Assembly (NCBI GenBank): GCA_003024785.1
Contig: PUQB01000551.1
Span: forward strand, 62,001-126,000
DNA length: 64,000 nt
Reading direction: 5' to 3'
Origin: Selaginella tamariscina
Taxonomy: Eukaryota > Streptophyta > Lycopodiopsida > Selaginellales > Selaginellaceae
Positions 38,990 to 51,120 of the stretch are shown in pieces (positions within the stretch are counted from its first letter, which is position 1; each line of letters begins with the position of its first letter). The notes below the pieces were generated by a model. It was not told the DNA's origin. It searched no databases and saw nothing but the letters and a program-made list of their open reading frames with translations. The translations under genes and the position numbers were made by a program.

Positions 38990-40890
38990 CATTCAATATC
39001 ATTATTTAATGATACATTATCCTTAATTATTAGGCCTATACCTTTACATGTCATTGTTTTATTAATATTTAAAAGAACATTTTAAGATATGTAGAAAGTG
39101 ACTTGATATTTCAAAGAAATTGAGGGAAATAAATATTACCTTGTCTTTCAAAATGACAAAGTTAACAAATCTAAATATTTTGACTTGTGATTGTTTTTAT
39201 GACACGGTAAAGAAATTTTATACATAAGGTAAGTCTATATTAGTTAATAAGATTAAAATTTGATTTATAATGAATATTTTATATGAAAAACAATTATAAA
39301 GGTAATTCCTAATATATAAAGCATAATCATTAAAGTACAAAGATTTTGGTAAATTTATATAATAAGACCAAGACTTTATATATCCACAAAATTATCAACA
39401 ATTTTAAAAAAATATGTAAATGTTTATAGTGTTAAATAAAAATAATTAAATAAACCACATGTGGAAATAAATATATAATTTAAAAAAATGTCACATTTAC
39501 TACAAACTCAAATTGGTTCTACTTACACATTATTAGAATACATAAATTTAAATTTATATTAATGACTTTAATTCTAAAGAGAACATTAAATTTGGGAGCA
39601 CATCAGGCTTGAGTTTAATATTTATAATAAAGAGTAATTCATAAAGTTTAAAATACTTTGTTACTATTATAATGTAAGAATAAACACAATAATTAGTAGA
39701 CCATTTAATAAAACTCTAATAATATATAATGATAAATAATATAATAAAGAACTTATGAATAATAATTAAAAATACAAAAACTGAATTTAATGTAATAAGA
39801 ATGCTTTCATAAGTCAGTATTCTTTTAAATTTAGTTATTGACTAAATATGATTTAAATTATTAAATAAAGTTGATGGTTAAAATTAAATAAACTCAAATG
39901 TATAAATTAAAGAATAATAACTTCACCAACTTAATTATTTAATGAATTCCTTATAAAATGGTTAAATTACATTGTTTTTTTGTACCTCTTTATTCATTTA
40001 TTATTATTATTATTTATTTTTTTCTTTTTTATACACAATGCCTTACAATAATGTTAATGCTTCTCATAAATATAATAGATTTAGTTCTAATTTTAAATAA
40101 CAAACAATCAACTTCACAATTTTGTGTTTAAACAAGCTTAATTCAAGAAATTTAACTTTATATGTATATAAATGAACATTTAATCAAGTTGCACACTCAT
40201 AATTGTGGTTGATGGTTTTATATAAAAACGTAAATGTTATAACATTACACATTTAATTAGTTTGAAATGTGGTTTTTAAATAGTAATCTTACTTTTTTTA
40301 CATATGTTGAGAGTAATATTATTGTATATTTAATGTAATAAAAAGAGTTATAATTGAAATAAATATTAAAACTTATAATACGATGGTTAACTTGTACATT
40401 TTTATCATAAATGTTAAAAGAAATAAGTAAGCCAATGTAATAATAATCAATGAAGCAAAATTTGATAAATGTAATATAATAAGTGGGATAAAAAGAAGTA
40501 TAAATAAAATGTTTTTACCAAATAGAAATAGAGATAAATTGATATTAATATCATGTATTACTTTATATATAATTTAATTTTTTAACGAGTGAACTAGTTA
40601 TGATATCAAGTGGGTTACATAATTTAATTATAAACATCACATAATAAATCTTTTTATTTTCATTTAAAGATAAAAACAGAAATAGAAGTTTATATTAATT
40701 AAATAAAATCAAATGAACAATCAAAATTTTTTAACTTAAATGTGAAATTACAAAGTTCAACTTCAATTTTATATGAATTTTAACATCTTATAATTAGTTA
40801 TTTAATATTGTTTAGCAATTTATGTATTTTTAATTTGATTTTCTTATATATGAATATATATAATTAATGTGAACTACTAAAATATGCTCA
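38990..40890. other. A+T-rich segment before gypsy element 1, no gene
   Basis: Paralogue of 2,680-4,550 and of 18,950-20,980 reversed. No coding region is supported. Confidence 0.7.
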
Positions 40891-40894
40891 ATAT

Positions 40895-41087
40895 TGTAAG
40901 ATACTGTATATTAGGTATATACGCATGTGTATATACCACATGCGTAGTGACACATGGGTGGTGATCTGGCCCCCATGTGTCAGCGCCACGTGTCGCATGT
41001 GTGCCACGTGGCAGGAGGTCTCCTGTATATAAGCAGGGTTTTTGTAAACTAATATCTGACATTTCATTTAATATATCTGCTCTTTCA
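40895..41087 (+). repeat. 5' LTR of gypsy element 1
   Basis: 193 bp with TG...CA ends. It contains a near-palindrome around ACGCATGTGTATATACCACATGCGT, two CACGTG G-box motifs (near 40,987 and 41,004) and a TATA box TGTATATAA near 41,023. After the LTR comes TTGGTGGAGAAGTTGGG, the presumed primer-binding site, which is not the initiator-Met type TGGTATCAGAGC. Confidence 0.9.
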
Positions 41088-41140
41088 TTGGTGGAGAAGT
41101 TGGGTATTCCTTTCTTCCGCATTTTCTTTTTCTTGTTTCC

Positions 41141-44100
41141 ATGACAATGAACATGGAGACGGCTTTTAGCATTATTGCTACTGCTATTGATGCACAAACT
41201 AAGTTGTTGGAGCGCTTCGTTGAGGGTCCGTCCTCCTCTTCCCCGTCTGAGCCTCATGCCGGGGGATCTGCTTCTAGTACTCCTTCATCTTCTTCACAGG
41301 CCACAAATCCGAGGGTTCGACCCCGATCTTTTTGTGGTGATCCGGGAGATGATGTATACCACTGGTTTGATCATTTCCAAGTCATTGTTCGTTACCATGG
41401 TTGGGATGAGGCCCGTGCTCTCAGAGAATTCCCTACATGTTTGGAAGGCCCTGCGCTCAAGTGGTATAATGGATTGGCTGCGGAGATTCAAGCCAATAGT
41501 AATCGGTTAACGGAATGCCTCAAACGTACGTTTGGCAAAGTTGAGGATTCAGATGATGCTTTCCAACAACTGCATGCGATACGACAACATCCTGGTGAGT
41601 CTGTTATGCGGTTCAGTATTAGGTTCGGGGATTTAGTTCGGCGTGCATATCCTAACATGCCTGAGCCTATTAAGCTCGGTATGTTATGGCCAACTATGCG
41701 ACCCGAACTTGTTCGATTCGTTCGGGCTCTTCGTCCTACCACATTGGAGGAAGCTTTTGCACTAGCTCAACGTTTTGAGTTGGTGCCTGGTGAGGGCCGT
41801 GTTCCCCTTGGGTTACCTGCTCCTCTTGTTCAGCGTGCTGATCCAATGGAGGTTGATGCTGCTGCATATGTGCCCGCACGCAAGCCTTTCGTGGTCGACC
41901 TCGGGGCCCACCCCGTGGACCACCTCCACGAAATCGTCCTGCACCTGCTCCAGTCCTGCCCGTGGTGGTCAAAATCCACGGATTCGTGACAGGAGGAATC
42001 GGAACAATGCAGGTCGACCCAATCAAGTTCATTGTTGGGCCTGTTGGGCGCCTGGACATACTTGGCGGGCATGCGATGTGTATCCTGATTGGCGTCCACC
42101 ACATCCAGGCTGGCGACCATATGTTCCGGATGGTGCCTGTGGCGGCCATTATGTCTGATGATGAGCTTCCAGATGATGAAGCCTCTCTTGCATGGATCTG
42201 TTGCGGAAAACCAGTAATCGTACGGGCGACGGAGGGATCCCGTGCGATGGACTTCACCTCCATGCTTTTTCCGCTATGCATATCAAGGGTTTGCAAGTTC
42301 CACCAGATCATCCAGTTTTCACATTTTCTGCACGAGTGAATGATCTTTCAGTCACAGTGCTTGTGGATACAGGATCCAGTATGTCTTCCATAACTCTTCT
42401 CTAGCGCATCGGTGCTCATTACCCTTAAGACGTGCAGATAAGGTCTTGCACATTTTATATGGTAATGGGCAGTCTCGTGCAGTATCACAGTACACCACTT
42501 CGACTACGCTGGTTATGGGTGCCAACTGTAAGTTTCCCTCTGGGTCTCTTAGGGTTGTCCCTTCCCAGGTCTTTGACATCATTCTGGGATGTGATTGGTT
42601 AAAGCAGTCGAAAGGTACATGTGATTTTTCACTCTCTCCTCCTGTATTACGCTTGGAGTCTGTGTCTTTGCAGTCTGTTCCTTTACGTCCAGAGAAGCTT
42701 GTTGCTGTTTGTATCACGCATACAGCTCCTTTGATTCCGGTCTTGGGGTGGTGTTCATCTCAACAGGTTCAAATGCCGGATCCGTCACCTGAGTGTCGAG
42801 CACACTGCATCGAACAACTTAAGAAACAGTATGCAAGTTTGTTCAAATTTGATCTGTCCCAAGGTGCACGTGTGAAGACTCGACACTGTATACCCACCGG
42901 CAATGCAAAGCCTTTCAAAGTCCCGGTTCGACGCAGGTCACCAAAGGAGTTATCAGCCATGCGAACAGCTGTTACTGATATGATTGGTAAACGAGTGTGT
43001 CGTCCGTCACGGAGTCCATGGGCATGTGAACCTCATTTGGTTCCCAAGCCTGATGGATCTCTCCGATTTTGTGTGGATTACCGACCTCTTAACGATGTTA
43101 CCATCAAAGATGTCTATCCACTTCCGAACTCTGCCGATCTATTAGATCGTTTGGGTCAGAGTCGATGGTTTACTAAGTTGGATTTGGCATCAGGATATTG
43201 GCAGGTTCCTATGGCTGAGGAGGATATTCCAAAAACGGCCTTCCGGACACCATTTGGTCTTTACGAGTTTTTGGTCATGCCTTTTGGATTGACTTCAGCT
43301 CCTGCCACCTTTCAACGCATGATGGATGAGCTTCTTTCCGATATGCCTGATATCACTGCCGATTTTATCGACGATGTGCTCATTCATGGGTCTGGTTCTT
43401 GGGAGGATCACATTCGTGATGTACGGCGCGTTCTTGATCGATTTCGAGAAGTTGGCCTGAAGTTGAAACTTGAAAAGTGTGTGTTTGGTTCGACCGACAC
43501 CACTTACTTGGGTTACCGTATATCTCGAGAGGGTTTACAGGTGGATCCAATGAAGTTGCGAGCTGTTCGAGAGTTCCCTCGTCCCCGTACAGTACAGGAA
43601 GTCCAGCGTTTCTTGGGCACGGTGCAGTACTTGGGTCGATTCATCGATCATCTCACTGATCGAACTGCCCCTCTTCGGGAGTTAGTTCGTCCACAGGTAT
43701 CTTTCAGGTGGACTCGCAGGTGTCAGCAGGCATTTGACCAGTTAAAAGAGTTCCTGACAACTCCACCATTGCTTCAATACCCAGATTTTACTCGTCCGTT
43801 CATTTTACGAGTAGATGCCTCAGATGTTGGTATTGGTGGTGTATTGATGCAAACTGATGCTGTGGATTCTTCAATTCGACACCCGGTGGCTTACATTAGT
43901 CGAGTACTCACGCCGGCTGAGCGGAATTATTCCACTACTGAAAAAGAATGCCTTGCTGCTGTTTGGGGTTTTGAACGACTTCATGCCTACTTACATGGGA
44001 GTGAAACACTTTTGGAGTGTGATCATGCTGCTGTCACTTCCTTATTAAAACGGAAGAATTTAGTGGGTCGCGTAGCCAGATGGGCATTACGTCTCCAGGT

Positions 44101-45602
44101 ATATAACTTTAAGGTGGTGCACAGGCCTGGGCGAACAATGGTGGATGCGGATGCACTTTCTCGAGCACCCCTCCGATTCCACTTTGCCTGCTCATGCAGT
44201 GCAGCATTCGGTTTGATACAAGCCCCTCAGGTATTCGATGCCGACTTACCATCCTTGGAACAGTGGCAGGATGCTCAAAAACATGAACCATGGACGAGGC
44301 AATTACGCGATGCGTTTGCAATCCGTCTTCCGAACCTCGGTTTCGACAATATCATGCTCAGTTTCGACTTCAGGATGGTTTATTGTATTTTATTGGGACA
44401 AATCCAGAGGACAGATGGCGTTTGGCTGTACCCTCTACATATGTTCCACACCTTCTTCGAGCATATCATGATTCACCTATTGTTGGAGGTCATCTTGGTC
44501 ACCAACGAGTGTTGGAGAAGCTGCGCCGATCATTTTATTGGCCAGCATGCGTGGTGATGTGATCAGGTATATTCAAAGTTGTCCCACTTGTCAAACTCGG
44601 AATTCCTCTACGACTCGGGCCATGGGGTGTTGGAATCCATCAATGTCTCTCGCCCTTTTGAGTTAATTGCAGTGGATTTAATGGGACCTTTTCCACGTTC
44701 TTCTCAAGGTAACCAGTACATCATTGTTGTATCCGATTATTTAACTCGATGGGTGGAGGTTGGTGCTCTTCCGGATGCAACTGCCATGTCAACAGCTTTG
44801 TTTCTGTTCGATAATGTGGTTTTGCAGCATTCTTGTCCAGAGCGGATGTTATCAGACAATGGCCCCGCTTTCATTGCAGAGGTATTCCGAGTGTTGTGTG
44901 AGAGGTTAGGGGTAAAACATTCATTTGCCTCTCCGTATCATCCACAAACTGATGGTTTGGTGGAGCGATTGAATCGGACCTTCAAGGGTATGATCTCGAA
45001 GTATGTGAACTTCAATCACACGGACTGGGATTGGTATTTGCGATGTTTGAGATTTGCTTATGTAACAGGCATTCAGAGTTCGATTGGTATCTCTCCATTC
45101 AAGGCATTGTATGGATATGATCCTAAGTTGCCTAGTGAATTGGGGTTATCATCGAATCTGCCACGTGCCGAGGATGCAAAGATGTGGGCTCGACATTTGG
45201 ATGCTTTTGCCTCTTCTGCGTGCAGAGTCTGCTGAACATCTTGGTCGAGCTCAAATGCGGCAGCAATCTTCTTACAATGCACGACATCAAATTCCACCAG
45301 ATTTTGCTGACGGTGACTTAGTCCTGGTACGTTTTCCCAAGCTGACTGCACCTGGGCTTGCAACTGGTTTATTACATAAGTGGCTTGGTCCCTACCGAGT
45401 ACTCCGAAAGGTTGGTCCTCAGGTATATCAAGTACAGTTGGTGGGATCTCATGAGGTTGAGATAGTTCACGTGGTTCGAATGAAACGGTTTGTCGTTCGA
45501 GACTCGTTGAGTACATTTGGTCATACCTTAGATGGCCCAGCTCACACGGATCCAGGACCATCAGATCCATCACCATCTACACAGCCGCAGAGGGGAGGAT
45601 AG
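41141..45602 (+). CDS. Gag-pol polyprotein of gypsy element 1 (frame breaks)
   Basis: Gag begins at 41,141 with a retrotransposon gag domain (DDVYHWFDHF, LEGPALKWYNGL), then a basic Pro/Arg-rich stretch and a CCHC zinc knuckle CWACWAPGHTWRAC near 42,030. An aspartic protease with DTGSSMS follows near 42,365, and a protein with ILGCDWL near 42,580. Reverse transcriptase shows the FIDDV active site near 43,370; RNase H starts near 43,800 (RVDASDVGIGG). Integrase has a GHLGHQRV zinc finger near 44,490, catalytic Asp residues in AVDLMGPF and DNGPAF and the Glu in GLVERLNRTF near 44,965. The C-terminus has a GPY-type module (GPYRVLRKVG) and no chromodomain. Frame breaks fall near 41,885, 42,400, 44,175, 44,560 and 45,215. 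It copies the element through an RNA intermediate; this copy is not autonomous as read. Confidence 0.9.
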
Positions 45603-45799
45603 TGTAAGATACTGTATATTAGTAATATATATACGCATGTGTATATACACACATGCGTAGTGACACATGGGTGGTGATCTGGCCCCATGTGTCAGCCACG
45701 TGTCGCATGTGTGCCACGTGGCAGGAGGTCTCCTGTATATAAGCAGGGTTTTTGTAAACTAATATATCTGACATTTCATTTAATATATCTGCTCTTTCA
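45603..45799 (+). repeat. 3' LTR of gypsy element 1
   Basis: 197 bp, closely matching the 5' LTR apart from small indels near the palindrome. Confidence 0.9.
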
Positions 45800-45803
45800 A
45801 TAT

Positions 45804-46709
45804 CTATTTAAAATATTATTAATATTTAATAAATATTATTTAATATTTTATTATAAATATGAGAATATTGAAGGTGTCAAATTAATGAAATTAGTATTAC
45901 TTAAGTCATTCTTTATGAATTAAATTGTGGTATAAAAAATTTATTCAAAATAAATAAAAGACATTTAATTTTTTCTTTTAACATGTAAAACTTCATATGG
46001 AATTCTTCATGTGTAGTAAAATAAATATTTATATTAATTTTTAATTAAAATAAATAAGTGTATAACAAATATATTATGATTATATTATATTCATGATACC
46101 TTTATATATGAGATTAATATTTAAATATTTTAATTAAATAATATTAATTTTTCTCACATAATGAATTATTAATTAATTAATGTTTCAACCCTAGCTGTTA
46201 CAGTGGCACTTGTGCACCGCCCCAACAAGCTAGATTTTTGAAAAAAGACTGAAAGATTGTGTGAAAATTAATGTAAACAATAATTAAACATGAACTGAAC
46301 TTTCAAATGAGTTGTTTAGGTAGTGTGAATTGACAAAAAAAGAAAAAAGAATTTACATATTAAATCAAATATAAAATTATATATATCTATATTTATTAAT
46401 TCCCATGTTGTGATTTTAAAGATTAAAAAAAACAACAAAAAAAACAAAAAGAAACTAATAAATTTAATTATCAACCTTACAAACACAATTTATATAGGAG
46501 TAAAATCCAACAATATAAATATCATAATTAACCTAAACAAATTTATAAATGTGTTTTAGTATATTATGTTATACATTGAATACGTCGATGAAAATATATA
46601 ATGAACTTAAAGTATTCTGAATATTCTAAGAAAATATATCGACTACTTAATTTTAAGTTTGTAACAAATCTTTAGAACCTTAAAATTAATTTATAAATTT
46701 ATTATGGAA
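45804..46709. other. A+T-rich segment downstream of ankyrin-PGG copy C, no gene
   Basis: Continues the duplicated segment interrupted by gypsy element 1. It includes the third copy of the GC-rich stem-loop at 46,191-46,233, here with an extra A in one arm and four bases missing from the loop. Confidence 0.7.
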
Positions 46710-49060
46710 TTATTCAATAAAATTTAGCTTCATCAGCTGCTTTTTAATCCGCTCTTTAAACGAGGTTTGCTTTCTGTACACAACTAATAAGACGATTCGA
46801 CGCAGGAATGAAGCAATCGCAAGTAGAGACATGAGCCCGCCCAAGCCGGCCGTCGCAAGCATTGCAGTCTGGTGCTTGGTGTTGGGTGGTAACCCAGCAA
46901 AGCCAGCTGCAGTAAATGCAACTAGGACGCAGCATATGGAAATGACAAGCAAGGAGGCAGCCATCACAAGTGATTTTCGGATGCTCTCCACAATCACACC
47001 AATGTACGCCTTGGACTTGGGGAGCACACCTGTGGCACCGATGATGGCACTTGCCATTCCAAAGAAGAAGGATAAAGAGTTGAATGCCCAGAAGATCTTC
47101 ACCCATGGTTTGTATATCCCAACGTATCCATTGTAGTCGACCAGGTAGCCCAGAGGCGGCTGGAGGAAACCTGCAAACGTGATACTGGATATGAGAGCTG
47201 CTCCAACTAATATTGCATTGAGTGCGTCGATGAAGAGCTGACGATCCCTGAACAGGATTTCTAGGTGGTTCTTGACATCGTCTCGCCTGACTGCCAGCTG
47301 CTTCTGGATATCCATGCACACTGACCGTTAATGTTACTATAGTTCTCGGCCTCCACTGCATACTGGTAGTTCTCGGCCTCCACTGCATACTGGTAGGGAG
47401 TCCTCTTAATATAATCCAGGCCAGAGCATCGTACTCATGAATCGCGCAGAGATGATCCACAATATGTTTCTTCATGTGCCAAACAGCCCAGTGCATGGAA
47501 TTTCTCTTCTCACGATCCACATCATTGGTGATCATCTCTCCCCACATGTTTCGATCCTTGATAAAATCGATAATAGTTTGACTGGAACTTCTGACATCAT
47601 GATCATGGTCAAGTTCCTGCATCCAGAAGAGAAGAAAAATAAATGGAACTTGCTCGCAAAGGTCATCACCATTTTTAAGCCAATTCTCCTCGGTTTGGTC
47701 GCTGATATCCTTCTTAAACTTCTTTTTGATATCGTCAGTCAAGAGCTTGGGTTTCGTCCTTTTGATCCACTCCGGAAGCTCCCTTTTCTCATTCTGACCA
47801 AGTTGCTTGGTGAGCTCTTTTGCAAACTGACCTTTGTTGTTGAGAAGAGCGGTTTGTACCGCAAGTTCCAGCTGCTCTTGAACCTTATTATCGTCAAACT
47901 GCTTTTTCAACAGCTCCAGTATCGACTCAATTGCATATGTGTTACCTTGCCACTATTAAGGATTTTTTACCATCACCTTCTGGTTGCAAGATCTCGGCCA
48001 TCCTATTTTTTTCCTTGACGTTTTCTCAAACTTTCTCCTAGCCATTTGTTAGTCTTTATAGAACCGTATTTAACCACGAACCTGGGTAAACACGCACTAT
48101 AATAATAAGAGAAAAGTAGTTTAATGACTTACCCGGCCATTTCGTGGGACAAGAAGATCCTGTCAAAGCCTTCCATGTCTTTCATGTGCTCCATCTTGTC
48201 CATGAGCTCCCGCACCAGCTGATTGCCATTGGACTGTTTGGCCAGTATCTCAAGCACTGTCATCCCATTTGTTGCCTTGACTAGTGGAGTGGTTCCACCC
48301 TTTGACATGAGCGACACCATCACATCAATGTGGCCCCGACTTGCAGCCCAGTGCAGTGGATATCCTTCCCAACCCTCGGTTTTGTCGACTAAAGTGCAGT
48401 CAGCTCCCTTTCCCATGAGCCATTCGACCGAAGTTAACTTGCCCCTTCCAGCAGCTTGGTGCAAGGCGGTCGCCCCATAATTGTTGGCCTTGTCGACATC
48501 GAAGTACAGTGTAACTTCCTCCACAAGCCTGAGTGTCTCCAGGTTTCCAGAACGAGCTGCATGGTGCAGTAGCTTGTTGCCATATTTATCAACTACATCA
48601 GCACTGGCACCCAAACTAATCAGAAGTTTGGCTGCTTCTGCTTTACCATATTAAAATGGCTCTATGCAGTGGCGTTTCTCCGAACCTATTGACGACGGAT
48701 TTGTTGATGGAGTCACTGTGGAGGGACCTGTCCGTGCGCTTGATGAGGATGCTCAAGATTGACGTGTTGCCACTAGCAGCAGCCCAATGTAGGGCTGTGT
48801 CGCTGTTTAGACCTGCAAGCTGAAGAATGTCTTTCTCGGCATCGTAGCAGTCGAGCAGGATCTTGACGGCTGCCTCATTGCCCATGCGGCATGCAAGATG
48901 CAGTGCAGGTTGCTCACCATCTGGTATCTTCAGTTTGTGGATGACGTTCTTGTCAGAACCAGTCAGCTTCTTGATTCTCCTCCAGCTCCTTCATGTTGCG
49001 GAATGCAGCCTCCAGCTCGAAGGCTAATTCATACTCGTTCCACAAGTCAGATGTCGCCAT
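46710..49060 (-). pseudogene. Ankyrin-PGG gene copy C (frame breaks, internal duplication)
   Basis: This is the mirror copy of 15,708-18,047. It has the intact N-terminus MATSDLWNEYELAF from the start codon at 49,058-49,060, the ankyrin repeats, the 51-nt intron (48,082-48,132) and the PGG domain (46,710-47,321). Its linker is open where copy B is broken (KRELPEWIKRTKPKLLTDD). It carries its own lesions: an indel near 48,985 that removes about 11 nt after MKE, an extra A near 48,652, an 11-nt loss near 47,955, one-base losses near 47,330 and 47,418, and an in-frame 27-bp tandem duplication at 47,341-47,394. Several of these are not homopolymer changes, so real decay is more likely here than in copy B. 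The family role is the same as for copy B. Confidence 0.75.
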
Positions 49061-50113
49061 CTTTTTCTTTGTCAATGCACAGATGGCCTACAACTGTAGA
49101 AGATAATACACTGAGGTTACCTGGTTTACATATATACAACACAACATGTTCAATCAAAGTTAAGTGCCTTGGCCAACAACCAACGTATGAGCCTTTACTT
49201 AAAGCATACTGGTGCAACCTTCAAGTTGCAGAATGGATTTTCTAAGTAAAGAATCTAAATACAAAAAGCGAATATTCTACTTAATTACGTTTTAATACAA
49301 TTATGATTTAATATTTTTATAAAACCTTTAAGGATTAAGCTTCATGCCATATAATAGCTCTATTAAAATTTTGAACATTAAAAAAAAAAAGCACGTTCAT
49401 TCAATTAACATTATTAATAATTAAATGGAATGATTGATTTTCCGTTGGAGTTTAATTTTTATTATAAGAATATTTTTAAATGTAGCAGTAGTCAAAAAAT
49501 GCTACGGAAATATTTAATTACTAATTTATTTTATTATTAATTTAATTTAATTACTATGTAGCATTTTTGACTAGGGTTAATTGTGTCAGACTCTCTCGTT
49601 TCGGATTATGGATGGTTCGTTCTAGGGACATCCGCAACAATTCTCCACGATGAGTGACACATGGTTTCTCCATCTCCTACTAAAGTGTAGCAACCTAAAG
49701 CTTGCCTCTCATGATTTTGTAATCCCCAAATTTAGAAATAATGTTATAATTAAGATTTGAATCTGTACATGTTGTGTGTGTGGACGTGTGCGTGTGCGTG
49801 TATATAATTAGTCAAAAAGTATAAAGTAATCTACAACGGCAAATTGGCAATCCATTCTGGTACAGACAATTCTGTAAAAACTACAATATAATTATGTTAT
49901 ATATTTAGTACATCTACAGAAACGATACACCATATCTAAACAGATTATATACTAAGACATATACATCTTGTACTTTATGTATATACATATGACATAGGAT
50001 ACGCTATGTATATGCAAAACATGCATTATGTGAGTGCATGTATAATATATAATATACATAATGCATATGAGTCTCTGAAATGGAAAACGGAATCAGTAGA
50101 ATGCACACACACA
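49061..50113. other. Intergenic DNA between ankyrin-PGG copy C and the foldback element
   Basis: Paralogue of 14,459-15,700 reversed. It includes about 250 bp near 49,430-49,740 with a small inverted repeat around GTAGCA and TGCTAC (49,488 and 49,556) not obvious in arm 1. No gene is supported. Confidence 0.55.
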
Positions 50114-50243
50114 CACTAGCGTTACTATTGTCAAAGTAATATGGTTATGTTTGAGTATTATATGGGGATATACATGACGTGTGTATATGCATTATTGTTA
50201 TATTCCATGGTTATATAACCACTCGCCAATACTAACGCCAGTG
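50114..50243. mobile_element. Foldback (MITE-like) element, rearranged copy
   Basis: Mirror copy of 14,309-14,458. The arm starting CACTAGCGTTACTATTG is intact; the opposite arm near 50,205-50,243 has lost the GTAATATGG part. Confidence 0.5.
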
Positions 50244-50691
50244 TATGTCTATATATATACATATCCCAATGTGAAAGTTACAGTTGCAATATGTAAATAG
50301 ATTTCATTGTCATATAAATGATAAGTGAGTCATTCGTTTCTAATTTGACAATCAAGATTTTCTTTGTTTTTTATATTACTTAGATAAGAACATACCTAAA
50401 AGATACTTAAATATATACCTAGCATCTAGGTTAACTTATTAATATATTGGAGTCTTCTGTGTAAGGACACCAATGTTGACCCGACTTTTAGGAAAATAGA
50501 ATGCAATTGTTTAAATACATTTTATATATTAGATGTCGCACTGGACTAGGCCGTATATGTACAAAATGAGCAAGACATGTGGTACTGCAAATACATACGT
50601 ACATTATAATAATACAGTTTAAGAACTGTAGATACCGCCTTTCCATCTGGATAAATTCAAGTTAAGGTTTTAAACTATTACATTATAAGTA

Positions 50692-51120
50692 ATGGCAATC
50701 ACTCGCATCTTTCTGGCTCTCTGTGTGTGCTATTTAATCTCTAAATGCCATTAAGTTCAAGTGTTTATTAATTTTCACTAGAATTTAAATTTTATATTCC
50801 TCTTTAGCGCGCGCGTGTCAAATCCATCTCTAGTCAGATAGCTTGTAAGTGTCTTATAGTATGTTTGTGTATGTGTGTGAACCATCTAGGTTTGCATTTC
50901 CTCATTAATTAAGACGCTCTTCCAAGTATATATGTATAGCTGATTTATTTATGCACATGAAGTTACTGTGTAAATCTACTTTCTCTCTGACTTTATATAT
51001 TACAAGCTTACTTCTCTCCCTCTCACGCGCACTTACATGCACACACACGGCTCTCGTGTTAGTCTTATAAATAAACTACGTATAATGCAGGAGCGTGTGA
51101 CTTCTCCAAATCGTGCCAAA
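50692..51120 (+). pseudogene. Truncated CVNH gene, copy 5
   Basis: Exon 1 (50,692-50,751) encodes MAITRIFLALCVCYLISK, but the donor has become TTAAG through loss of a G. About 30 nt of exon 2 remain after 51,090 (coding CDFSKSC), with a G lost at the acceptor, followed by the noncoding repeat. The breakpoint is identical to copy 4. Confidence 0.8.

Larger units (their letters stand above)
33920..38990. repeat. Inverted repeat around ankyrin-PGG copy C, left arm
   Basis: This stretch is the reverse complement of about 51,130-56,230, and both contain a CVNH gene. It also matches 9,150-13,440 in direct orientation with very high identity from 34,975 to 36,050. From 37,030 on it is also part of the larger inverted repeat. 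Confidence 0.75.
40891..45803 (+). mobile_element. Ty3/gypsy LTR retrotransposon, element 1
   Basis: LTRs at 40,895-41,087 and 45,603-45,799 begin TGTAAGATACTG and end GCTCTTTCA. A 4-bp target duplication ATAT flanks the element (40,891-40,894 and 45,800-45,803). The uninterrupted site GCTCAATATCTATTTA is present in the paralogues near 4,548-4,560 and near 18,940 (reversed), which proves the boundaries. The two LTRs differ mainly by small indels, so insertion was recent. The polypurine tract AGAGGGGAGGA precedes the 3' LTR. The domain order protease, reverse transcriptase, RNase H, integrase is that of Ty3/gypsy. Confidence 0.95.
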
